From Nitrospiraceae bacterium (GTDB taxonomy: Bacteria; Nitrospirota; Thermodesulfovibrionia; Thermodesulfovibrionales; Dissulfurispiraceae), in assembly GCA_003170655.1 (NCBI GenBank), contig PMYY01000188.1, forward strand, positions 1,955 through 27,573: DNA of 25,619 bases, written 5' to 3'. The position numbers and the translations under genes are program-made. Each line of letters begins with the position of its first letter. Position 1 is the stretch's first letter. Shown piece after piece: positions 8,439 through 15,682 of this stretch. A model generated the notes under the pieces. That model worked only from the letters and a program-made list of their open reading frames with translations, searched no databases and was not told the origin of the DNA.

Positions 8439-9821
8439 TCAACCCCTTCTGCCCAATGTGGCAAAGATGTCTTTTTCAAGATCCTCGAAGAACATGGCGC
8501 GACCCATTTCTCCACGCAGTCTCTTTACTTCGCGAATACCCATAGCACCGAGTATCTCGAGAAGCTGGTTATGCCAGCCCGCCATTAGATTCCTTATGCG
8601 GCTAGCACCCCATACGGGGTCGACGCCCTCAAGCTCTACGGGACAAGCAATGCCCTCCTTACAGCGGCGGCATACTCTGCATTCCATCGCAATAAGGAGC
8701 GGTATGTCGACAGACAATAAGTCCGAACCGCATATGATCTGCTTTGCCACATGCTCGGCCATGGCGATGCCGCCTCCCGAGATGAGGGTTATCTGGTCGC
8801 GGACACCCGCCTCCACGAGGCGAAGATGGATATCACGAGTCCGTTCTTTTATGAAGAGAGGCCTGTCGCTTTTTTCGAGGCCGTATTCGTCCGCAACAAG
8901 GTGTATTGCCTCGGCCCCTTCTTTGGTGAGCCGGACTACTTCCTCCGCTGAATCGGGACTAAGGTCCATCCGAATGATCGTTACGAGTCCGGAGTTTGTT
9001 ATTTTCAGAGTGTTCTGTGCAGCGATGACTTCTTTGCTGTAGGGCAACTCTATCAGACGAAGTGCGCTCAGGACAGAGGGCTCAATATCAGATACCTGCC
9101 CATCAATGTATAGAGCTATGTTCGACAGATACTCCTTCATCGCCGGAGTGAAATCACTTTGCCGGATAATCGCGAAGGTCCCCAATGACTTTGCCCCTTC
9201 GAGAATGGCAAGTTTGATCCCCATACCCGGCGGGGACCACGGCAGCATGTCCAAAAGAAGCGGCAGCGGTATCTCCACAACGGGCGGCGGGGTCACCGAA
9301 AGCGCCCCTGTCTCATCGAATTCCAGGGCCATCAACTTGCGGCCGATATCAGTTGTCGTGCTTATGTATTCCCGGCCATGGATGCCGTCCCTTGTCGGCC
9401 TGACGATTTCGGACATATCCGTCCACATGGCGTCGAAGCCTGGGCCCGAGAAGGCTCCACCATAACCGCCGCCTGAAACCGGTATGCGGCCTGCTTCAGC
9501 TTGGTACCAGAGCCCCGAAATAATCTCCGGCGTCCAGTAATGGTCTCCGAGGGCTTTATAGGATGGATTGAACCCTTTCTGGATCAGTTGCTTCGGACAG
9601 CCCTGTACGCATCGGAAACAGTCCTTGCAGACGCTGTCGAGAGATTCGAGCATCTGGCGTGAATCAATACCGCGCTTTTCATATACCTTATAGACACAAG
9701 CTTTCTTTACACAGCTAGGGCATTTGAGACACCCTTCTTCCCACGCGATAACTCCTGAACGGGTGATCAACTGAAAGCGGTTCGCTGCTTGGGCAGTATG
9801 AATATGATACTTGGCAGGCAT
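8439..9821 (-). CDS. Degenerate glutamate-synthase-like FMN/Fe-S protein (460 aa)
   Basis: This is a paralogue of the next gene. The N-terminus has eight cysteines in two 4Fe-4S motifs (Cys31, 34, 37, 42 and 65, 68, 71, 75). The end keeps ISGGGIAMAEH and a cysteine cluster CRVCRRCKEGIACP. The middle of the barrel has lost the family signatures: no GEGG, IELPYSKEVIAAQNT where KYxQGAKPG is expected, and VADEYG where the GGTGA loop should be. It probably cannot carry out the normal glutamate synthase reaction and may be an electron-transfer or structural partner. The start ATG at 9821 lies 11 bp after the metF stop with GAGG about 10 bases upstream. A longer frame starting at 9896 would overlap metF by 64 bp and is less likely. 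The exact role is unknown. Confidence 0.8.
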   Translation of the reverse strand: MPAKYHIHTAQAANRFQLITRSGVIAWEEGCLKCPSCVKKACVYKVYEKRGIDSRQMLESLDSVCKDCFRCVQGCPKQLIQKGFNPSYKALGDHYWTPEIISGLWYQAEAGRIPVSGGGYGGAFSGPGFDAMWTDMSEIVRPTRDGIHGREYISTTTDIGRKLMALEFDETGALSVTPPPVVEIPLPLLLDMLPWSPPGMGIKLAILEGAKSLGTFAIIRQSDFTPAMKEYLSNIALYIDGQVSDIEPSVLSALRLIELPYSKEVIAAQNTLKITNSGLVTIIRMDLSPDSAEEVVRLTKEGAEAIHLVADEYGLEKSDRPLFIKERTRDIHLRLVEAGVRDQITLISGGGIAMAEHVAKQIICGSDLLSVDIPLLIAMECRVCRRCKEGIACPVELEGVDPVWGASRIRNLMAGWHNQLLEILGAMGIREVKRLRGEMGRAMFFEDLEKDIFATLGRRG

Positions 9822-9832
9822 ATCCTTAACCT

Positions 9833-10756
9833 CTAAACCTGAGGCCTGGGGAAAAGTTTCGCCTCTTGAACTATCTGCTGAACGACATCTTCCCATTCGA
9901 TTGCCATGATATGAACTCCGTGAACCCCTTTAATAGCCTGAAGCGCCTGGACGGTCTCCACCGCTATCTTGACCCCTTCCTGCCGCTGTTCTTTTGCAGG
10001 AACCGATTTCATCCTGTTAATTATCTCTTCCGGCACGTCCATTCCGGCCACATTTTTTGCCATGTACTCTGCCATGCGGGCGGATTTAAGAGGGGTAATC
10101 CCGCCAAGGATGTATACTTTGCTATCTAGGCCGCTGTCTCGTACTAAGTCCATCCATTGCTTGAAGCGGTCGAGATTGTAGATGCACTGGGTCTGTATGA
10201 ACTCCGCGCCGGCATCCACTTTTGTAGCAAGACGTGCAGCCCGATACTTGAAAGGATCGGCAAAAGGGTTTGCCGCGGCTCCGATAAACAGATGCGGAGG
10301 CTCGGTCAGCTTGTCACCGCCTATGACTTCGCCTGCATCTCTCATGGTGCGTACGGTCTGTACAAACTGGATGGAGTCAATGTCAAAGACTCCCTTTGCC
10401 TGAGGCTGGTTGCCGAAGGATTGGTGATCGCCGGAAAGACAGAGGATGTTCCTAATGCCGAGGGCAGAGGCCCCAAGAACGTCCGACTGAAGAGCAATAC
10501 GGTTGCGGTCGCGTGTGACCATCTGGAGCACAGGGTCAAGCCCTTCCGCCTTGAGCAAGGCACAGGCAGCCAGACTGCAAAGGCGGACGACGCCGGTCTG
10601 GTTATCGGTAACGTTTACACTATCCACATAATCTTTGAGGATCTTTCCCTTGCTCTTTATCACCTCGGGATCTGCTCCCTTTGGAGGGCCGCACTCTGCA
10701 GTAACGGCAAAATTTCCACTCTGTAAAACTTTTTTAAGCCGGCTTTCGGTCATCAC
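9833..10756 (-). CDS. metF: Methylenetetrahydrofolate reductase
   Basis: This reduces 5,10-methylene-THF to 5-methyl-THF, a cytosolic step of the methyl branch of the Wood-Ljungdahl pathway or of methionine synthesis. It is about 307 aa, the usual length of the bacterial TIM-barrel enzyme. Family motifs are ECGPPKG near residue 21, NVTDNQ near 48, CLSGDHQ near 106 and the QTQ after GAEF. The frame can start at GTG 10756 (GTGA overlap with the metV stop, GGAGG ten bases upstream) or at ATG 10753. The two differ by one residue. Immediate coupling to metV fits the known MetF-MetV complex of acetogens, where MetV carries the Fe-S and zinc sites and the electron donor is not simply NAD(P)H. Confidence 0.95.
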   Translation of the reverse strand: MMTESRLKKVLQSGNFAVTAECGPPKGADPEVIKSKGKILKDYVDSVNVTDNQTGVVRLCSLAACALLKAEGLDPVLQMVTRDRNRIALQSDVLGASALGIRNILCLSGDHQSFGNQPQAKGVFDIDSIQFVQTVRTMRDAGEVIGGDKLTEPPHLFIGAAANPFADPFKYRAARLATKVDAGAEFIQTQCIYNLDRFKQWMDLVRDSGLDSKVYILGGITPLKSARMAEYMAKNVAGMDVPEEIINRMKSVPAKEQRQEGVKIAVETVQALQAIKGVHGVHIMAIEWEDVVQQIVQEAKLFPRPQV

Positions 10757-11421
10757 GATCTCTGATCCTCCCGGTAGATTTTCCTCGGTCCCTTACCCTG
10801 TTGCTTAGACCAATCCGCAGGGGGATGGACCTTGCACAGGAGGTCAAGCCGACCCATATCTTCAAGTCTGGAGACGATGAGCTGCCAAGCGCACGGTACA
10901 TCCGGATCGACCTCGCAGCGGTCGGTTTTGGAGCCGCCGCAGGGGCCATTGAACAGCCCTTTTGCGCAACGGGTGACAGGGCAGACGGCAGCGAAAAACC
11001 CAAGCTTGCAGTCGCCGCAGCCCCGGCAGTTCTCTATCCAGAGACCAGCTTCTTTTGTCTGTCCAATGAACGTTGTATTGAGAGCAGGTACTATATGGAC
11101 CTTAGGGAATACCTCGGCAACGGCCTGTACTCCGGCGCCGCACCCTAGAGAGAGAATGACGTCGTACTGGTCAACTACGTCTGTCAACTGGTCGATGAAT
11201 TCATAAACACACTGGCGGTCCAGGGTCATCTCTTTAATTTCTACGTCCTTTCCCGATGCCTTTGAGTCCATCCGGAGAGCGGAAGCGAGCAGTCCAACCT
11301 CCTTTTCACCTCCCGATGCACACTCCGCGACGCAGGACCCGCAGCCAACTACAAGTATCTTCTTGTACGGGGCTATCATCTCTTTGATTTCTGATATGGG
11401 TTTTCTTTCAGCAGTAATCAT
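10753..11421 (-). CDS. metV: MetV-type Fe-S/zinc partner of methylenetetrahydrofolate reductase (222 aa)
   Basis: This matches the MTHFR C-terminal/MetV family. It is rich in cysteine: CGSCVAEC at residues 27-34, Cys94 in GCGAG, CRGCGDC at 132-138, then the MTHFR_C signature CPVTRCAKGLFNGPCGG with Cys169 and Cys177. In Moorella-type acetogens MetV binds MetF and feeds it electrons through Fe-S clusters. AGGAG lies eight bases before the ATG. The gene is 34 bp after mvhD, and its stop overlaps the start of metF. That arrangement implies one transcript and probably one complex with MetF and the MvhD-like protein. Confidence 0.92.
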   Translation of the reverse strand: MITAERKPISEIKEMIAPYKKILVVGCGSCVAECASGGEKEVGLLASALRMDSKASGKDVEIKEMTLDRQCVYEFIDQLTDVVDQYDVILSLGCGAGVQAVAEVFPKVHIVPALNTTFIGQTKEAGLWIENCRGCGDCKLGFFAAVCPVTRCAKGLFNGPCGGSKTDRCEVDPDVPCAWQLIVSRLEDMGRLDLLCKVHPPADWSKQQGKGPRKIYREDQRS

Positions 11422-11455
11422 GCTCTTGCTCCTTTATCATAAGCTGTTCTTAACT

Positions 11456-11881
11456 TCAAGCCGTTTTGCCCCGCACCGGAGATGGTCCGGTTGTGGCCTC
11501 ACTGGAAAGGAGATCCCTCGCCAGCTCATCGATGTTTACAGGGAGGCCCGCAGGCGCCATAATCAACTCCAGCCGCTCGCCTTCAAGACCTATCTCTTCG
11601 ATCAACCCCTGGGTATAAGCGACGCGTTTCCTGGCGCGCATATTCCCTTCCCGATAATGGCATGCCCCTTCGGGACAGGTGATGACATATACTTTGTCGG
11701 CCCCGGATTCGAGTGCGCGCATAAGGTGGAGAGAATCGATGCGGCCGCTGCACGGCAGTGGGAAAAACCGTATTCGGTTGCCAAGCTCCCTTTCAAGAGC
11801 GCGTCTATTGACGTCCTGATTTGGGTCTATTTGCTGACAAAAAAAAATCGAAATATTGAGTCCTGCGTTTTTCTGGTCCAT
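11456..11881 (-). CDS. mvhD: MvhD-like hydrogenase/Hdr Fe-S adaptor (141 aa)
   Basis: This is a small 2Fe-2S protein of the MvhD family, which in methanogens links hydrogenase or formate dehydrogenase to heterodisulfide reductase. Conserved pieces are FFCQQIDP (Cys15), PCSGRID (Cys44), GADKVYVITCPEG (Cys69) and ACHYREGN (Cys74), giving four cysteines for one cluster. It is the first gene of the operon, with AAGGA five bases before the ATG. No hdrABC gene, the usual partner, occurs in the window; the next genes are metV and metF, then glutamate-synthase-like proteins. A run of nine T residues (coding strand, genome 11839-11847) sits at codons 13-15 just before Cys15 and is a possible slippage or sequencing-error site. 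Confidence 0.88.
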   Translation of the reverse strand: MDQKNAGLNISIFFCQQIDPNQDVNRRALERELGNRIRFFPLPCSGRIDSLHLMRALESGADKVYVITCPEGACHYREGNMRARKRVAYTQGLIEEIGLEGERLELIMAPAGLPVNIDELARDLLSSEATTGPSPVRGKTA

Positions 11882-11968
11882 GAGGTCCTTTCGTGATGCT
11901 AAAAATAGCGTCTATACCTTGTTTGCCGGCATAGGCGCTCATGACGGTAACCTATCGTTTGCAAATTT

Positions 11969-11998
11969 ATAATAAAAAGGCATGGCGGTCTTTGTCAA
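11969..11998 (-). promoter_or_regulatory. Promoter of the mvhD-metVF-glt operon
   Basis: On the minus strand TTGACA (11998-11993) is followed after 18 bp by TATTAT (11974-11969). Transcription would start near 11962, giving an untranslated leader of about 80 nt before mvhD. A direct repeat AAAAGGCATG on the plus strand (11975-11984 and 12002-12011, 27 bp apart) brackets the -35 box and is a candidate operator. Confidence 0.6.
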
Positions 11999-12029
11999 CA
12001 CAAAAGGCATGCGAAGTGGCCGGGGCACA

Positions 12030-12041
12030 CACATCGATGTG
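12030..12041. repeat. Perfect 12-bp palindrome in the divergent mvhD/MATE intergenic region
   Basis: CACATCGATGTG is a perfect palindrome, flanked so that GGCACA (12024-12029) and TGTGCC (12038-12043) also pair. It lies upstream of both divergent transcription units and could be a repressor site. No regulator gene is next to it. Confidence 0.4.
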
Positions 12042-12082
12042 CCTCGACTTGTGTATTATATATGGATGTCGCGGAGGAAAAT

Positions 12083-13447
12083 TTGAAGCTCAAAAACGGG
12101 ACGGTTGACCTTACTATCGGAAGCTTATGGGCGAATATATGGCATATGTCGTGGCCCATGCTCATAATCATGCTTTTGAATTTCCTTGTCGGGGTGGTCG
12201 ATGTCTATGTTGCGGGCCTCATCAGCCCGGAAGTCCAGGCGGCTGTCGGATTTATCAGCCAGATATTCTTCCTTACAATCATCATCGCCAATGCAATCAG
12301 CATAGGCAGTCTGGCTCTTGTTGCCAGGGCTGTTGGAGCAGGAGACCCTTCGAAGGCTGTAGAGGTTGCCCGCCAATCCCTGATGTTCGGCGGGATTATC
12401 GCTCTGGCTCTGACGGTCCCCGGTCTCATTTTTTATAATGAAATAGTCACCCTTGCTGGATTCCCTTCAGAGATCAGGGATATTGCAGGCAAATTCCTTC
12501 AGGTTTTCGCAATCTCACTTGGAGCCAATTATCTCCTTATCATTTCAAACTCAGTGTTCAGGGCGTGCGGTGAAGTAAAAAAACCGCTTCTGACAATGAC
12601 CGTCGTCAGCATTATAAATATCGTATTGAACTTCGTCCTAGTCTTCGGCATCTATCCGTTTCCGAAGATGGGCTATATAGGCATAGCTGTTGCGTCAGCT
12701 TTTTCTGTGGCAGTCGGGACTGTGATGAATCTGCTCTTTTTCAGATTCGGTAGCTGGGCAGGGATATACAAGCGACCGTGGTCGTTGTCGGGAGAGCTCA
12801 TCAAGAAAACATTGAGTATAAGCTGGCCTGCGGCGCTGCTTCAGATCGCATGGAACGCAGGCAGCATTATTCTGTACAACATCCTCAGCAGGCTTGGAGA
12901 TGCATCCATTACGGCCCTTGCAGCGATAACGAACGGTTTCAGGATCGAAGGCGTAATCTTCCTTCCCGCCTTTGCCCTCAACATGGCGGCTTCGGTCCTG
13001 ATCGGACAGAACCTGGGTGCCGGCAATCCGGACAGGGCTGAAAAGGTCGGGTGGAAGATAGGAATGACTGGCGTAGTCCTCATGAGCATTATGGCACTCA
13101 TCATCTTTGTTCTTGCGGAGAAGATCGCCGCTGTTTTCACGAGCGATCCGGCTGTACTCGCCGAGACTGTCAGATACTTGAGGTTCAACATGCTTTCAGA
13201 GCCCTTCATGGCGTTGAGTGTCGTTCTAGGCGGCGGACTCCAGGGGGCCGGAGATACAAAGGGAACGATGTGGATTGTCGGCACTGCAATGTGGCTGATA
13301 AGGCTTCCCTTGGCGTTTCTGCTGGCCCTTGTGCTCGGGTATGGGGCGACGGGCGTCTGGATTGCGATGATCGTCTCGATGTTCATCCAGGGGATATTGA
13401 TGGTACGGAGATTTCACGGCGGCAAATGGAAAGAGGTCAAGGTGTAA
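12083..13447 (+). CDS. MATE family multidrug/metabolite efflux transporter
   Basis: This is an inner-membrane cation antiporter of the MATE family, about 454-461 aa, the usual length, with roughly twelve hydrophobic segments. Typical pieces are the N-terminal MSWPMLIIML and the internal repeat ISWPAALLQ, plus GGLQGAGDTKG near residue 390. The frame is open from ATG 12062. TTG at 12083 is preferred because GGAGG (12073-12077) lies five bases before it, while a likely -10 box (TATTAT, 12054-12059) ends only two bases before ATG 12062, so that ATG would fall at or before the transcription start. If ATG 12062 is used the protein is seven residues longer. It is divergent from the mvhD operon and followed by a terminator. 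The substrate cannot be told from sequence. Confidence 0.9.
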   Translation: MKLKNGTVDLTIGSLWANIWHMSWPMLIIMLLNFLVGVVDVYVAGLISPEVQAAVGFISQIFFLTIIIANAISIGSLALVARAVGAGDPSKAVEVARQSLMFGGIIALALTVPGLIFYNEIVTLAGFPSEIRDIAGKFLQVFAISLGANYLLIISNSVFRACGEVKKPLLTMTVVSIINIVLNFVLVFGIYPFPKMGYIGIAVASAFSVAVGTVMNLLFFRFGSWAGIYKRPWSLSGELIKKTLSISWPAALLQIAWNAGSIILYNILSRLGDASITALAAITNGFRIEGVIFLPAFALNMAASVLIGQNLGAGNPDRAEKVGWKIGMTGVVLMSIMALIIFVLAEKIAAVFTSDPAVLAETVRYLRFNMLSEPFMALSVVLGGGLQGAGDTKGTMWIVGTAMWLIRLPLAFLLALVLGYGATGVWIAMIVSMFIQGILMVRRFHGGKWKEVKV

Positions 13448-13448
13448 T

Positions 13449-13478
13449 AGCGTGATTTCTCACGCTTAGCATTTTTTT
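13449..13478 (+). terminator. Intrinsic terminator after the MATE gene
   Basis: AGCGTGA / TTTC loop / TCACGCT forms a perfect 7-bp hairpin (13449-13466). After a five-base gap it is followed by seven T residues at 13472-13478. It starts two bases after the stop codon. Confidence 0.8.
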
Positions 13479-13491
13479 GTAGTGGCCCTAC
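13479..13491. repeat. Minimal GTAG...CTAC palindromic repeat
   Basis: GTAGTGGCCCTAC looks like a shortened copy of the palindromic intergenic repeats seen further right. Its right flank (CCCTACAGTTT) is the same as that of the copy at 14831-14847. Confidence 0.4.
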
Positions 13492-13549
13492 AGTTTTTAC
13501 AAATAATGAGGTAAATTAAATAGATGACGTTTGATTATCAGGAGATATA

Positions 13550-14767
13550 ATGCTCAAGCTCTACAACACCTTCGGTAAGAAGATCGAAACATTTAAGCCG
13601 GTCAACCCGGACATGGTGAGCATCTTCACCTGCGGACCGTCCGTTTATCAGCGCGCCCACATCGGAAATATGAGGACATTTCTTTTCGAGGATACTCTCG
13701 TCCGATATCTCGAATATCTCGGCTGCCACGTCAGGCGAGGCATGAATATCACCGACGTGGAGGACAAGGCGCTAAGAGAGGCAATGAAGGAAAACATGAG
13801 CCTGAAGAAACTGACCGACCTTAACATTAAAAAGTTTATCGGTGAGATGAAGCTATTGAAGATGAAGGTGCCCGATCATCTGCCGAGAGCATCCGAGCAC
13901 ATTAGTCGTGCCGTCGACATCATCCAGGATCTGATCGACCGTGGAACCGCTTACTGGTATCAGGGAAACGTCTATTTCGATCCGTTGAAGTTCAAGGGTT
14001 TCGGAAAACTTTTCGGTCTCGACATGTCCCGATGGCCGCAGAAAAAAAGAAGATTTCACCAGGATACCTATCCCGGCATTCAATGGAACCTCGGTGATTT
14101 CATATTGTGGCACGGATATAGAGGAGGGAACGAAGTTTGCTGGGACACTAAGATCGGCAGAGGGAGACCATCATGGAATATCCAGGACCCCAGCATGATC
14201 GTCGACTATTTCGACAAGACACTCTCGATATACTGCGGCGGCATCGATAACCTTTACCGGCATCATGATTACACCCTCGCTATTCTCGAATCGATCAGGC
14301 CTTTCCCAATGGCCCGATACTGGCTCCACTGCCAGCATCTTATTGTAAACGGTCAGAAGATGTCCAAGAGCAAAGGAAACATTATTTATGTTGACACGCT
14401 CATGTCGCAGGGGTATTCAGCGGAAGAGGTGCGCTTCTTCCTGACATACGGTCATTATCGCGCGAAGATGAACTATTCCGATAAAAGTGTGGGAGAGGTG
14501 GCCGGGAAGCTGAGATCCTTCAGGCAGCTTATCACAGCAGTCAGAAAACATGCTGGACGCGCGGTACCTGTCGAGAGCGAAGAGGCTGTTAAGCTTAAAA
14601 AGGCTTTTACCGAAAATATCGATAATGATCTGGATGTTAAGGGGGCGTTCGATGCCCTCTTCCAAATCATGTCTAGAATTCAAATTAACGAGCTTAAACC
14701 TGGTGAAGCATTGGGGATTATAAGGGCATTGCAAAAAATAGATAAGGTACTGCAGGTGATGTTTTAG
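13550..14767 (+). CDS. Cysteinyl-tRNA-synthetase-like protein, short and lacking two zinc ligands (405 aa)
   Basis: This is a clear class I synthetase homologue close to CysRS, with HIGN at 37-40, NITDVEDK near 66 and KMSKS at 270-274, so the adenylate-forming site looks intact. E. coli CysRS, compared from memory, aligns without gaps through the zinc site. Cys28 and His238 (E. coli His234) are kept, but Cys209 is replaced by Asp213 and Glu238 by Thr242, and the nearby His224 is Tyr228. The canonical WHIECSAM becomes WNIQDPSM. The protein ends after the helical bundle; the C-terminal anticodon-binding part of E. coli CysRS (461 aa) is absent. The cysteine paralogue MshC also lacks that part but keeps the zinc. 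AGGAG lies five bases before the ATG. It may activate another amino acid or act on a small molecule; a housekeeping CysRS role looks unlikely. Confidence 0.85.
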   Translation: MLKLYNTFGKKIETFKPVNPDMVSIFTCGPSVYQRAHIGNMRTFLFEDTLVRYLEYLGCHVRRGMNITDVEDKALREAMKENMSLKKLTDLNIKKFIGEMKLLKMKVPDHLPRASEHISRAVDIIQDLIDRGTAYWYQGNVYFDPLKFKGFGKLFGLDMSRWPQKKRRFHQDTYPGIQWNLGDFILWHGYRGGNEVCWDTKIGRGRPSWNIQDPSMIVDYFDKTLSIYCGGIDNLYRHHDYTLAILESIRPFPMARYWLHCQHLIVNGQKMSKSKGNIIYVDTLMSQGYSAEEVRFFLTYGHYRAKMNYSDKSVGEVAGKLRSFRQLITAVRKHAGRAVPVESEEAVKLKKAFTENIDNDLDVKGAFDALFQIMSRIQINELKPGEALGIIRALQKIDKVLQVMF

Positions 14768-14802
14768 ACAAAACGGACGCAAATCATCGTGTGATATTGT
14801 GG

Positions 14803-14844
14803 GTGCCCTGTTTTTGTCATTTGGGCATAAGGGCTGGCCCCTAC
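14803..14844. repeat. Palindromic intergenic repeat between convergent genes
   Basis: The 73-bp gap between the convergent genes contains TGCCC (14804-14808) pairing with GGGCA (14823-14827), and GGGCTGGCCC (14831-14840) next to CTAC. On the minus strand it reads CTGTAGGGGCCAGCCC, and the TAG in it is the stop codon of the acyltransferase gene. It may also help terminate both genes. Confidence 0.5.
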
Positions 14845-15629
14845 AGTTTCTTATTCCATTCGTTCAAGTGCTTTTCAATAAATGCAATAATCACATTGTT
14901 TTCTTCGACGCCTCTGTTTTTGATTGTCATAGGTTCGCCGAAACTAAAAAAAACTTTTTTAGACGGATCTATCTCGCCGAAATCCTTAAACATTTTGCCA
15001 TTGCCCCACGCATCGGTTTTTAGCGCAATCGGGACTACCGGAACGTTCGCTTTTCTGGCGAGTTTGATACCGATCGTGTTGAATTCTTTCGGGTCGAACG
15101 CAGCAGCCCGGGTTGTTTGCGGAAAGATGACGATAGACCGCCCTGATGCCAGTATCTCCGTGCCGCCTTCCAGCACTGCCCTCAGATCTTCGCGGGGATT
15201 GGTTCGGCCGACAGTGATTGGATTTCGCGACCTCATAACGTATCTGAAAACCGGATAATCTATAAGACTTTGTTTCACCACAAAGGTCGTGTCTTTAAAG
15301 GGTTCTATGACGCAGGGCAGGACGAAGGTTTCGAGCGCGCTCATATGATTGCCGATAAAGACGCAGGCACCCTCGATGCCGGCGACATTGTCCATTCCTG
15401 TGATTTCGAAGATTATCCCTACTTTCTCGAGTTCCAGCATCACTTCATGACTGCTCGATGCCCAATCCTCATTTCCATAATGCCCATGCTTCGCCTGAGA
15501 ACTGCATCTGAAAACTATCCTGGTAAGCCCGGCATAAAAGGCCACAGGCGGCATCAGACGCGCAAGAGCAGATACCTGCTGAGGCGCCGTTTTATACGAT
15601 CCGTTAATGAAGGGAATAATCTGTTTCAA
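14841..15629 (-). CDS. 1-acylglycerol-3-phosphate acyltransferase-like protein (PlsC family, 262 aa)
   Basis: This is a membrane-associated acyltransferase of the PlsC/LPLAT family, which moves an acyl chain from acyl-ACP or acyl-CoA to a lysophospholipid or related acceptor. Block I is NHMSALE (residues 94-100), so the usual NHX4D is NHX4E. Block II is VGRTNPREDL, block III is FPQTTRA in place of FPEGTRS, and block IV is VPVVPIAL. The variant blocks suggest a substrate other than plain lysophosphatidate. The start is TTG at 15629 with no strong ribosome site, so the first residues are uncertain. The gene lies 53 bp after the MFS gene and may be co-transcribed with it. It ends convergent to the CysRS-like gene inside a palindromic repeat. 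Confidence 0.82.
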   Translation of the reverse strand: MKQIIPFINGSYKTAPQQVSALARLMPPVAFYAGLTRIVFRCSSQAKHGHYGNEDWASSSHEVMLELEKVGIIFEITGMDNVAGIEGACVFIGNHMSALETFVLPCVIEPFKDTTFVVKQSLIDYPVFRYVMRSRNPITVGRTNPREDLRAVLEGGTEILASGRSIVIFPQTTRAAAFDPKEFNTIGIKLARKANVPVVPIALKTDAWGNGKMFKDFGEIDPSKKVFFSFGEPMTIKNRGVEENNVIIAFIEKHLNEWNKKL

Positions 15630-15682
15630 TATGATAGGTTAATTACTGGTCTTTGTTGTTGTCAATCGTCTGTGGTCGATAG

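Noticed and set aside
8435..8515. N-terminal extension of the 506-aa FMN protein
   Set aside because: It overlaps the upstream gene and has no better ribosome site; ATG 8434 has AAGGGG at good spacing.
13550..14767. MshC (mycothiol ligase) identity for the CysRS-like protein
   Set aside because: Length is similar, but MshC keeps the zinc ligands and occurs in actinomycetes with other mycothiol genes, none of which are here.
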